Assembly (NCBI RefSeq): GCF_007830235.1 | Contig: NZ_VLKI01000019.1 | Coordinates: forward strand, 37,208 to 101,207 | Reading direction: 5' to 3' | Source of the DNA: Cytobacillus oceanisediminis | Lineage (GTDB): Bacteria; Bacillota; Bacilli; Bacillales; Cytobacillaceae | DNA length: 64,000 nucleotides | Shown here: piece after piece, positions 35,339 through 43,475 of the stretch | How positions within the stretch are numbered: the stretch's first letter is position 1 | Layout of the letters: each line of letters starts with the position of its first letter | Notes under the pieces: generated by a model | Seen by the model: only the letters and a program-made list of their open reading frames with translations | Database searches by the model: none | What the model was told of the DNA's origin: nothing | Translations under genes and position numbers: made by a program

Positions 35339-36331
35339 ATGAAATTTCATTTTCAGCAGGCATTAAGGGCATTAATCCTATTGGCTTTTTGTGGACTGAT
35401 TTTTCAGCTACACCATACAGGTGATATAACTAAATACATTAATCCCAAATACTCTGGATTAAGTCAATCAGCATCCATTCTTTTTTTAATCTTGTTTTTT
35501 ATTCAAATTACAAGAATTTGGACTTCAAAAAAAGAAACCGAGATTCATGATCATCATCATAGCCATTCATGCTGTCACAACAATCATGATCATGATTGTT
35601 CCCATGATCATGATCATGGAGATTCTCCGTTTACAGTAAAAAAACTGTTATCTTACTCAATCATTGTTTTACCGTTAATGACAGGTTTTTTCTTGCCGGC
35701 TAAAACGCTCGATGCATCCATTGCTGATAAAAAAGGCGGACTAGCGATACTTGGGAATCAAAATAAAGAGGATGCCGGACAGGTAAATTTAGAAAATATA
35801 GACGAAAGTTCAGCAGATGATTTTGAAGAATACTCCCTTGAGGACAATTTAGAAGATTTCGAGGAACAAATTGAACAAGACCCTTCTGTTTATGAAGGTG
35901 AACAGGTGATTTCAAAAGGCGAATTTGAGCAATTAAAAAAGGAGCTAAATTCAAGCCCTGTTATAAAAATGGATGATTTCGTTTTTAGTTTGTACTACGA
36001 GGAAATCAGTAAAGATATCAATAAGTTTAAAGGCAGAGAAATTGAATTCCAGGGATTTGTTTATAAAGAAGAGGGATTAAATTCCAACCAGCTGGTCGTT
36101 TCAAGGTTTTTAATCACTCATTGCGTAGCGGATGCGAGTATGATTGGTTTTCTTTCAGAATTGGAGGATGCACCGAAACTTTATGATAATATGTGGATTA
36201 AAGTAACTGGGGTAATTGATGCCGCAACCTATAATGGAGCAGAACTTCCACTTATTAAAATAAAAAAATGGGAAGAAATTGAGGAGCCATTTATACCGTA
36301 CCTCTACCCTATTAATATCAGGATACTATAA
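35339..36331 (+). CDS. TIGR03943 family (YcgQ-like, COG3689) protein with histidine-rich segment
   Basis: 330 residues. Two or three N-terminal membrane segments, a His/Asp/Cys-rich stretch at about 75-100 (DHHHSHSCCHNNHDHDCSHD), another membrane segment, an acidic linker (Glu/Asp-rich, 145-185), then a C-terminal soluble domain (GREIEFQGFVY, ITHCVADASMIGF). The histidine block is a clear metal-binding site. It starts 11 bp after the permease, so the pair is one operon and probably one transport complex. Confidence 0.88.
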   Translation: MKFHFQQALRALILLAFCGLIFQLHHTGDITKYINPKYSGLSQSASILFLILFFIQITRIWTSKKETEIHDHHHSHSCCHNNHDHDCSHDHDHGDSPFTVKKLLSYSIIVLPLMTGFFLPAKTLDASIADKKGGLAILGNQNKEDAGQVNLENIDESSADDFEEYSLEDNLEDFEEQIEQDPSVYEGEQVISKGEFEQLKKELNSSPVIKMDDFVFSLYYEEISKDINKFKGREIEFQGFVYKEEGLNSNQLVVSRFLITHCVADASMIGFLSELEDAPKLYDNMWIKVTGVIDAATYNGAELPLIKIKKWEEIEEPFIPYLYPINIRIL

Positions 36332-36440
36332 ACTATAAGGGACTCTAAGCAAAGGCTGGAGTTTCGGTGGAGGTAGTTCCCAAATAGATGAAGAAGGAAA
36401 AAAGATAGCTGATATTGATTAGATTGTTGAACTAGAAATT

Positions 36441-36475
36441 GCTTTGCTTCAATAAGGAGCAAAGCATTTTTCTTT
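36441..36475 (+). terminator. Terminator after an anonymous gene remnant
   Basis: GCTTTGCT / AGCAAAGC then a T-rich run. It follows a short broken frame (about 36345-36430; KGWSFGGGSSQIDEEGKK) that I do not recognise. Confidence 0.75.
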
Positions 36476-36540
36476 TTCGCTAACGGGGCAGTTGTTGTTT
36501 TGGAAAGCGATCTGAAATTTTATAAAGGAGATCTATTAAA

Positions 36541-36853
36541 TGAGGGAATCAACTTTTATGAAGCTGCAAGAAGCATTATTAAAATCTTGGTCAATCATTC
36601 ACTAAAGACAATCCGCTAAAGGCCAATGCGGTGTAGCAGCGTTAGTAGTTGCGGCCTTATAAGAAAGACCCCGTTATTTGAAGGATGGCATTTTTACAAC
36701 GAAATCAATTGTGTACGTTATGATTATACTGTTTCACAGTTCAATGAAGATATCAGGTATATGGACATTCCGTCAAATAGAGAAGAGGCATTCTTGGATA
36801 CAAATCAGAAACAGTATGATTTTCTCAAGCAAAGTGAAAAGATACATTTATAA
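36541..36853 (+). pseudogene. YunG-family pseudogene
   Basis: Three frames together give the family order: LQEALLKSWSI, FTKDNP, then KGQCGVAALVV in another frame, then FEGWHFYNEINCVRYDYTVS and SNREEAFLDTNQKQYDFL. At least two frameshifts interrupt it. AAGGAG lies upstream of the ATG. YunG proteins have no known function. Confidence 0.8.
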
Positions 36854-36973
36854 GAGCGTTTTAAAAGAGACGCTCTTGAACAAACGGGGCAGGAAAGTTT
36901 AACTATAATAAGAATAATTAGATTTAGTTTGAGGAATTTTATAAAAAACATATTTAAAAGGAAGTTGATTTAT

Positions 36974-37444
36974 ATGGATAAAAAAAAGACTTTCGGTTTA
37001 GCGATGTTAATCGTTCCTTGGCTAACTGTTCCCTTCATGGGGAAAAAATCATTTTTTAGGTTTTTACCTGTAGCAAGTTTTGTTAATTTATTTTTAAGTG
37101 TGTTAGGTGTAATTGCGAATAAGAAAAAATGGTGGGTAAATAAAAGCCCTTTATCTCCTGGTTTTGTGGATTTTACATATATATTAGGTCCTTTTTTTGT
37201 AGCCACACTATGGGTATTTAAACTAACATACGGCAATTTTCTAAAATATTTAATTACAAATATGGTAATAGATGCTATTAATGCTTATCCTTTTGCTCAA
37301 ATATGGGAAAAGGTAGGAGTTTTTAAATTTAAAAAGATGAATCATACTATATGGTATTTTATATGTGTGTCATTAGCAATTATTATTTATGGGTATCAGT
37401 ATCTAGTGGAAAAATCGTTTAATAAAATTAAAGACGAGGTTTAA
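36974..37444 (+). CDS. Uncharacterised integral membrane protein
   Basis: 156 residues with about five membrane segments separated by short loops. Basic N-terminus (MDKKKTFGLAML), PWLTVPFMGKKSFFRF, and KLTYGNFLKYLITNMVIDAI. No family assigned with confidence. AAGGAAG precedes ATG 36974; the frame extends upstream to a TTG at 36929 without a ribosome site. Very AT-rich compared with the housekeeping genes to the left. Confidence 0.65.
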   Translation: MDKKKTFGLAMLIVPWLTVPFMGKKSFFRFLPVASFVNLFLSVLGVIANKKKWWVNKSPLSPGFVDFTYILGPFFVATLWVFKLTYGNFLKYLITNMVIDAINAYPFAQIWEKVGVFKFKKMNHTIWYFICVSLAIIIYGYQYLVEKSFNKIKDEV

Positions 37445-38152
37445 AAAAATACTTAGCGGAATACTTTTAAAATATATTTACTAAAAAAATAAAAATGTTT
37501 AGTTTGTGAAAATATATACTTAAAGTAAACGGGTGCTTTAGTTCAATAAAATAAATATTTTGGCTTTTAGTTAATTTCTATACCTTGTCTTATACAACCA
37601 GTGCATTGATTGACATATCTTGCTGTTAGAGGCTGCATTTTTTACTTGGGGGGTACGAGGATTTCCAGTAAAGTGTGTCAGTTAATCCAGCAGAAATTGT
37701 TTCATTCTAATTGACGGTCACAAATAGCTTCTATTAGCTGGTTTACCTCTTATTGTTAGTTTGTTCTATTTGATTTAATTTCTTTTTAATATATCTATTA
37801 GAAATGACAAAAACAATAGCATTAAAACTAAACATCAACCAATAATCATTAAGAAATAAGAAAGCCAAGCACCAAAGACTAAAAATTCCATCTACCTTTA
37901 ATCCCCCTCATTTAATGAAATTACCTTGTAGTATATTGTTTATTTCTATATATGATGCAGAATTTCCTTGGTAAACTAACCACAATTAATTTTAGTTAAT
38001 ATCCGAATAAATTGACGAGTTTTCTTATTACTATCTGGCTCTTTTCATAAAAGAAGACAATTTTCCTAATTTCAGAAATGCGCCGGATTGCGGAATAAGA
38101 ATTGTAATTTTCCTCTTTAATTGAATATAGATAAGGATTATGTAGTAAACAC
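37445..38152. other. AT-rich stretch, mostly without genes
   Basis: About 700 bases. The only structured item is a 50-codon minus-strand frame at 37743-37895, listed separately. Confidence 0.5.
37743..37895 (-). pseudogene. Small hydrophobic frame with a defective start codon
   Basis: A 50-codon frame beginning GTA (VDGIFSLWCLAFLFLNDYWL) and ending ...KKKLNQIEQTNNKR. A GGGGG ribosome-site-like run lies 8 bp before the GTA, exactly where an ATG or GTG would be expected. Composition fits a one- or two-helix membrane protein with a basic tail. Likely a small gene that lost its start, or a chance frame. Confidence 0.35.
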
Positions 38153-38347
38153 CTAGAAAACACAGTCAATCTCGATTAAGTCCCATACTTCCATAATTGA
38201 TTTTCCATCAAGTTTAACTTTTTGAAGTAAATCTTCAACATTTTGCCCCATGATTTCACTTGTAGAATCATAGAACTTCCAAAACATAAAATTCCCTGTT
38301 CTTCCCATACCTAAGTCTTCAAGAAACTCTTCATAACTGTAATCCAT
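38153..38347 (-). CDS. Small acidic hypothetical protein
   Basis: 64 residues starting MDYSYEEFLEDLGMGRTGNF and ending in LIEIDCVF; no membrane segment or known motif. AAGGAG lies about 10 bp before ATG 38347; the frame extends to 38380 but that start overlaps the ribosome site. Followed by the DUF4181 pseudogene upstream on the same strand. Confidence 0.5.
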   Translation of the reverse strand: MDYSYEEFLEDLGMGRTGNFMFWKFYDSTSEIMGQNVEDLLQKVKLDGKSIMEVWDLIEIDCVF

Positions 38348-38397
38348 GTGTTTTGTACTCCTTATATCTATAATTGCCATAACACGCGTTCTTAGAA

Positions 38398-38760
38398 CTA
38401 AAAATCTCTACCAAAAGTAATGAAACTAATTATAAAGGCGAGTAAGAAGAAACTTGCTCCTAACCAAGAATGATAGTATTCCTTCTCGTGTCGCCTAAAC
38501 ATCCATTCCTCTAACCCACGTAATAAATAAAGAATAAACAGGAAGACAAATGGTCCAAACACGGAGAAAACGGGGGGCTTAAAAAAGATAAGTACCAAAA
38601 AAGAAATTAATAGTACTATCTCAACCGTCAAAAAAATCTTATTCCGTCCCTTAAAAATTCTTAAAAAACCGCTTTTTCGATTTGTTTTAAGCTTTTTCCT
38701 TAAAAATAATTCAAATAATTAAATAACAACACCTAGTAGCAGCGTATAAATAAAACCCAT
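38398..38760 (-). pseudogene. DUF4181 family gene with an in-frame TAA at codon 14
   Basis: From ATG 38760 (GGAG seven bases upstream) the frame reads MGFIYTLLLGVVI, TAA, LFELFLRKKLKTNRKSGF and on to RGLEEWMFRRHEKEYYHSWL, 120 codons in all, a normal length for this membrane family. One base change in a sense codon would create the TAA. A TTG at 38631 could restart, but would give only the last two-thirds. Confidence 0.75.
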
Positions 38761-39048
38761 GTTGTTGCTCCGTTCAAATAATCCATAATTAATTATAACC
38801 TGTTTATAGTATCTCATTTTGTTTTTATTCCTCGATGCTATTTAAAAAAGTGGAATTTTATTCAACTGCTTCCTCGATTAAATGGCCCTTAACATAAAGA
38901 AGAGCGCCATTCTTGCTGAAGAAAAGCGCCCGATTCTTGAATAAGCTCCTACATAATAACCTTGTACTGCGACATAAACTTTATAAGTTTCAAAGGTTAT
39001 TGTTACTATTTGTTGAATTATAAATTTAAAAAGAAATCTAAAGGTGGA
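38761..39048. other. Intergenic stretch with short duplicated motif
   Basis: Contains two similar units near 38900-38945, AGCGCCATTCTTG and AGCGCCCGATTCTTG, a motif pair seen as a dispersed repeat in bacilli. No gene seen. Confidence 0.4.
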
Positions 39049-39275
39049 ATGTTTATCTCCAATTGCTTGTAAGGTAAATAACGTTTTTATTCATGTTAGT
39101 GACCTGAAAAAATCTGACGAATGGTAAACTGATTTACTTGGATTACCCTTTAGTTAACTCTCCTCTTTACAATATCCCAGTCACTTCAGAAACGGGACTT
39201 ACTTTAGATGACCACACGTTTGATCAAAGTTTTAAATTAAATCCTTCTGAAAAAGACACTTATTATCTAGATTAG
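39049..39275 (+). pseudogene. VOC (glyoxalase-fold) family pseudogene, 5' half
   Basis: Pieces in order: MLSPIACKVNNVFIHVSDLK after one frame correction, KKSDEW-stop-TDLLGLPF, then in another frame NSPLYNIPVTSETGLTLDDH and FDQSFKLNPSEKDTYYLD. This is the usual first two-thirds of a short VOC protein. It has two frameshifts and stops and lacks the C-terminal metal-binding strand. Confidence 0.75.
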
Positions 39276-39340
39276 AACTTGTTTTTTTAGGTAGAATAAA
39301 ATAGAAAGTCAAAAGACAACGGGAATCCGCTGTCTTAATC

Positions 39341-41239
39341 CTATTCATTAAATCTCATTTCCCCTGGGATCACAACTTTATAAGAAAAATCGGTTTTATC
39401 TCCATTCACTTTAATAGCCTTTACTTTCATATTCATTGTACCCGCCGCATGAAGAAGATTCCCGGTAATTTTAAATACGCCCTCTTCTACTTTAAATGCA
39501 TTGTAGGTGACCTTGTAGTTAGGGGGCATAGATAAAGTTACTTCGACTTTCTCAATGTCTTTATGATCGAAATCCATTGTTAGCACATTTAGTCCTGGCT
39601 TCAAAGGAGAAAAAGCCACATTAAGTTGTACATTCTCTTTTTCTAATGATTTTGGATATACACCTTGTTCAGCTGCACTTGGTGTAGATACAACTAATAA
39701 CGATGCAAATATCAAAATAAATACTGCGTAAATGATTTCTACTTTTACTCGGCTTACGACCTTAGTTAATGCATTTGCTGTTAGATTTATGATTGTTTTT
39801 CTTTGAAAGAATCCAAGAATGAAAACCATTAATGTAGCACCAATCTTAAAAATGACCGCTTTCCCCCACTCGCTTTTTATGAAGCTTTCAATTGAAAAAG
39901 AAGGAACGTATCGAATAGTCATAAATATCCCAGTAAAAATGAGTACAATAAGACTAATGAGCGCCCATCTTGAAAACTTTGGCAGAGCATCTTTTAACCA
40001 ATCTTTCATGTCATCTTTTTTAGGAATAATAATTAATTGAAATAACCCGCCAATCCAAATGGATGCAGCGAATAAGTGAAAGGTATTGACTGCAATTGTC
40101 AGATAACCGCCATAACGAGGATAAGTAGCATGCCCGGTTATAAATGATGTTAAGAACAGTGCAGTTCCATAAAAGGCAAACCTTACTTTTGCAAACAGTA
40201 AACCAATAGTTATTAAGATTATTTGCAATAATGGAATCCATACAAATTTTAATGATATGAATTCTATAATAGAGAGGCTTCCTATTTCCCTTTTTTGAAT
40301 GGTCAGAATAATTGCCTCACCGATTATTACGAATAAAAGGAATACAAAAGTTAGCTTATTCCACTTTTTCAAATGATTGTGTTTGTATATAACAGAATTA
40401 AAGAAAGCGCCACCAAATAAAGTTGAAATTCCGAAAAATACTAGCCAATGCCCCAATTGTTTTAGTCCCATATTATTAAACCAAAAGGAATTTGTTGCTT
40501 CGCCAAGATTCACTTGTTGGATGGGTGTGAACTCATCAACAGCAAAATAAAAGACATCAAGTATGTCTGGCTTGCTTGTATCATCTCCGCTTGGACGCGC
40601 ATACCAAGTGACCTGATAGGTTCCTTTTGATAGTTCTTCATTAAACTCAACAATTATATGGTTCGGATCTTTCGGATAAACATATGGCTCTTTTAGGCGT
40701 ATGGATTGTTGACGATCATCAAACACCCCGATTGCAGTAATATCTACCGGTCGGCTAAACCATAGGTCAATTTTTTCTGGAGAACCATCTATGATCTCGC
40801 TGTCATCTGGTGAATATTTAAGAGCTCTTAATTTCTCTTTATTTTGCCCGTTTTCTTTATTAACCACTTCAAACTTTATTTCTTCTTGAAGAACATATCC
40901 ATCTAATGCGACAACATTTATTTTTACAACATATTTTCCATCAGGTAAGTCTTTTGTTATGTTGCTTATAATATGAGTGTTATCATTTGGATCAACCACT
41001 GCGCCTTCTAATTCAATCGCATGTCCGAAACTATCCGCTAATTTTATAGACCCAGGATGTAAAACGACAGGATCCTGAACCAAAAGTTCGATGGTTGATG
41101 GGCTTTCGGTTAACTTTTCCCCTTCTATCGGATACGTTTGTTCCAAATTAGAATGAGCAAAACCAGATATTCCTGGAATCAAAAAATTAATAATAAAAGC
41201 AAACATTATCACATTTAACACCTTACGTACAAACTGCAA
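39341..41239 (-). CDS. CopC-CopD fusion copper transport protein (YcnJ-like)
   Basis: 632 residues. Signal peptide ending near GFAHS, then CopC domains (His after the signal, FAHSNLEQTYP; second copy about 137-230), then about eight membrane segments of the CopD domain with conserved His (NTFHLFAASIWIGG, FITGHATYP) and a C-terminal FixH/YtkA-like beta domain (about 540-632). YcnJ imports or handles copper in Bacillus subtilis. Starts at TTG 41239 with GGGGGAAG before it. No box of the 11-bp-repeat type lies upstream. Confidence 0.9.
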   Translation of the reverse strand: MQFVRKVLNVIMFAFIINFLIPGISGFAHSNLEQTYPIEGEKLTESPSTIELLVQDPVVLHPGSIKLADSFGHAIELEGAVVDPNDNTHIISNITKDLPDGKYVVKINVVALDGYVLQEEIKFEVVNKENGQNKEKLRALKYSPDDSEIIDGSPEKIDLWFSRPVDITAIGVFDDRQQSIRLKEPYVYPKDPNHIIVEFNEELSKGTYQVTWYARPSGDDTSKPDILDVFYFAVDEFTPIQQVNLGEATNSFWFNNMGLKQLGHWLVFFGISTLFGGAFFNSVIYKHNHLKKWNKLTFVFLLFVIIGEAIILTIQKREIGSLSIIEFISLKFVWIPLLQIILITIGLLFAKVRFAFYGTALFLTSFITGHATYPRYGGYLTIAVNTFHLFAASIWIGGLFQLIIIPKKDDMKDWLKDALPKFSRWALISLIVLIFTGIFMTIRYVPSFSIESFIKSEWGKAVIFKIGATLMVFILGFFQRKTIINLTANALTKVVSRVKVEIIYAVFILIFASLLVVSTPSAAEQGVYPKSLEKENVQLNVAFSPLKPGLNVLTMDFDHKDIEKVEVTLSMPPNYKVTYNAFKVEEGVFKITGNLLHAAGTMNMKVKAIKVNGDKTDFSYKVVIPGEMRFNE

Positions 41240-41333
41240 AAAACTTCCCCCTTAAAACCATCAACTTAATGTATCAATATTACCTTCTATAATCTCACTA
41301 TTATTTGTTTTATTTTCCTTTTCTGCATCATTC

Positions 41334-41412
41334 ATATTAGTAACAAAAGGTTGATAAGTATAAATAAAGCGACTAGTAACCATACCCACCATTTAGACAC
41401 GATTCTTTTCAT
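41334..41412 (-). pseudogene. Start of a redoxin/TlpA-type gene, truncated
   Basis: MKRIVSKWWVWLLVALFILI followed by NLLLLI and a stop; the next frame continues MNDAEKENKTNNSEII. A GGGGTG ribosome site lies upstream. A basic N-terminus plus membrane helix after ccdA fits a membrane-anchored thiol-disulphide oxidoreductase whose body has been deleted. Confidence 0.5.
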
Positions 41413-41433
41413 TTATATCAACACCCCTTCAAT

Positions 41434-42291
41434 CTATTTAAAAACCAGTGACCCCCCGTAGGATTTACTAGCTAAAAATGATGTCAGTTTTGTCATCCAA
41501 TCAAATAGCAAGAATATACCCATAAAAATCATGATATATCCTCCTGTATTAATAATGACTTGATTGTATTTCTTTATCCCAATTCATATTTCCATTAAAA
41601 AACGCCATGATAAAAAATGGGATTGAAAAACCTAAAAAGTACATAATCATATAAAACAATGCCTAATTGGGATTTGAAACAGCCAGGGCAATAACGGATG
41701 CTAATATTGGATCCGTACATGGTGTCCAGCCAGCAGCAAATCCTACCCCAATCACACTTGATCCTAAGGACCCGGAAGGACGATTTCGAAACGAAAACAC
41801 CTTCTTATCTTTCATTAGAAAAGAGGGCTTAAATACACCAACAATCACAAGACCAAAGAAAATGATTACCAGTGCCCCAACTTGACGTATCAAATTATCA
41901 TGATTAATAAAAAACGACCCGATAAGTGATGTCGAAAAGCCAATCACAATAAATATAACTGTAAACCTAAGTAAAAAGAAATCGGTATGTAAAAGCGCCC
42001 TTTTTTGATCAGCACTAGGAGGAATATACAACTCCTGTGGCAGAACCGTTCCAACTGCTGAGGCAATGAGTGTTATTATGATAAGCCAAATACAGACTTT
42101 TACAGAAGAAAAGAAATTCCAAATTTGATCGACAATTGATTTTTTATAGGTTTCCGATCGCCTTGCTACGCCTTCTAGCGCATATCCAATAGTCCCTGCT
42201 TTTTTGTATTTTCAAATGGTTTTCCGCACGATTCACAAATTTCTGTACCTACTGGGTTGTTATAACCGCATTCACATTTTAAAATATCCAC
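41434..42291 (-). pseudogene. resB-ccdA deletion fusion, decayed
   Basis: The 5' part is ResB: a zinc-ribbon start (CECGYNNPVG, CESCGKPFEN), LLDMR with a one-base deletion, then ARRSETYKKSIVDQIWNFFS and LPQELYIPPSADQKR. At about 42000 it joins in frame to CcdA: ALLHTDFFLLRFTVIFIVIG, then GFAAGWTPCTDPILASVIAL. CcdA then hits TAG (after SNPN, normally Gln), and further on a frameshift before GGYIMIFMGIFLLFDWMTKL. The CcdA start with its first CP motif and the whole ResB body are missing. An operator-promoter of the local regulon precedes it. Confidence 0.85.
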
Positions 42292-42333
42292 TTTATTCAC
42301 CTTTCTAACACCACGAGTCAATTACCCTGTCAA

Positions 42334-42366
42334 ACTATAAATGAAAAATTTGAAGAAAATATGGAG
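42334..42366 (-). promoter_or_regulatory. Two-component operator-promoter, site 1 (resB-ccdA relic)
   Basis: On the minus strand CTCCATA-N4-CTTCAAA (42349-42366), nine bases, then -10 TATAGT (42334-42339). 43 bp upstream of the resB start. The half-sites are 11 bp apart; no normal -35 is present. Confidence 0.78.
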
Positions 42367-42392
42367 ATTTTTTTCTAATAAGTAAGGACAAC

Positions 42393-42428
42393 AAAAAAAC
42401 CAACTCCCAATATATTGGTATGTTGGCT
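42393..42428 (-). terminator. Terminator after the merA remnant
   Basis: CCAAC...CCAATATATTGG...GTTGG nested hairpin followed by seven Ts on the minus strand. Confidence 0.75.
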
Positions 42429-42439
42429 TAGTTCTATCT

Positions 42440-42770
42440 TCTTCTTTTTTACATTTCTTTTAGATCTTCTGCGGTTAAGTCAAACTTAACGGCTAATGTT
42501 GCCGCATAAAACAAATTTCCGGCATTTTCTCCTAACCAAGTGACCCCCTAATATTTTAATGTTTTAGCATCTGCCACTAATTTAAACAACCTGTGGTTTC
42601 CAAATTTACAATTGCTCTTGGAACAGCTTCTAAAGGCAATACAGATGTTTTTACTTCATAGCCCTTTTCTTTGACTTGTTCTTCTGTTAAACCAACGGTT
42701 GCAATTGAAGGGTTAGTAAAAAAACACCCGGTACAACCGATAAATCTAGTTTTTAATTTAATCCAACTAT
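42440..42770 (-). pseudogene. C-terminal remnant of mercuric reductase MerA (or close flavin disulphide reductase)
   Basis: Pieces in several frames: [53 protein letters not shown] and YAATLAVKFDLTAEDLKEM. This is the dimerisation domain of MerA/dihydrolipoamide dehydrogenase-type enzymes; the sequence order fits Bacillus MerA best. At least three frameshifts. The flavin and active-site domains are absent. Confidence 0.75.
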
Positions 42771-42794
42771 TCCCTTATCAGTGACAATTCCACT

Positions 42795-43127
42795 TTAATA
42801 AACTACTACATATTTTTCGAATTGAAGACAGAATTCATAAAAAAAGACAACCGGTATCCGGCTGCCTATATTATGATGTGATCTTTTGGTTCGTGTCGCT
42901 AGTTTTAGAAATTGAGATAACATTTGATTTATTGTTTTTAATGATTTCATATCTTCCATTAATTTCGTATTTTGCTCTTGTAAAATTTGCACTTGCATGT
43001 GCAAGGACTTTATGTCATCAGATGAATTACTTGTTTTTTTGGTACAATCTTTTTTGCCACCTGAAAACATCCCCTTCATACAGAACAACATCATTAAAGG
43101 ACATAGTAAGTATAGTAACCGTTCCAT
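42795..43127 (-). CDS. Small membrane-anchored coiled-coil protein, C-terminus altered
   Basis: About 110 residues. N-terminal helix with MERLLYLLCPLMMLFCMKGM (Cys and Met in the membrane, common in small proteins of copper loci), a lysine linker, then a coiled coil (IKSLHMQVQILQEQNTKLME). The last 25 residues are encoded across a terminator hairpin (42846-42866); a one-base shift near 42900 would instead end the protein at ...KTSDTNQKITS before that hairpin. I suspect a recent frameshift extended it. Confidence 0.5.
   Translation of the reverse strand: MERLLYLLCPLMMLFCMKGMFSGGKKDCTKKTSNSSDDIKSLHMQVQILQEQNTKLMEDMKSLKTINQMLSQFLKLATRTKRSHHNIGSRIPVVFFYEFCLQFEKYVVVY
42843..42868 (-). terminator. 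Terminator inside the end of the 42795-43127 frame
   Basis: GGCAGCCGG, ATA, CCGGTTGTC then seven Ts on the minus strand. Confidence 0.8.
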
Positions 43128-43148
43128 CAATCAGTGCTCTTTATTAAA

Positions 43149-43177
43149 ACAAAGACCTTCAAAAAGAAGGTCTTTGA
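43149..43177 (-). terminator. Terminator after the methionine-rich peptide gene
   Basis: CAAAGACCTTC, five-base loop, GAAGGTCTTTG, then TTTTAA on the minus strand. Confidence 0.88.
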
Positions 43178-43193
43178 CATCTTGCCCCGAGTT

Positions 43194-43406
43194 CTATTCA
43201 TCTTCATTGTATGATTCCATGAATTTGCCGCATGACTTCATCATCTTTTGCCCTTCTGGAGAATTCATTGCTTCCATCATCTTCATCATGCCGTTATCAT
43301 TCATCATATTCATCATAGTGTCTGGCTTTTCTGCATACGTAAACTGACCAACGACCAATAATGCTGCAAGTGCAAAAGATGAAACAAACGCAATTTTCTT
43401 TTTCAT
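43194..43406 (-). CDS. Secreted methionine-rich peptide
   Basis: 70 residues: signal peptide MKKKIAFVSSFALAALLVVG (cleavage probably after FTYA), then about 45 residues with twelve or more methionines (TMMNMMNDNGMMKMMEAMN) and one cysteine (MMKSCGKFM). Methionine clusters bind Cu(I), which suits the surrounding copper genes. It has its own operator-promoter (site 2), GGAG ribosome site and terminator. Confidence 0.78.
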   Translation of the reverse strand: MKKKIAFVSSFALAALLVVGQFTYAEKPDTMMNMMNDNGMMKMMEAMNSPEGQKMMKSCGKFMESYNEDE

Positions 43407-43436
43407 CACTTATCACTCCTTTTTGTTATTAAAACC

Positions 43437-43469
43437 ATTATAGACCTTGAGTTTGAAGAAAATATGGAG
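43437..43469 (-). promoter_or_regulatory. Two-component operator-promoter, site 2 (methionine-rich peptide)
   Basis: CTCCATA-N4-CTTCAAA (43452-43469), nine bases, -10 TATAAT (43437-43442). The 18-bp operator is identical to site 1. Confidence 0.82.
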
Positions 43470-43475
43470 AAACAA

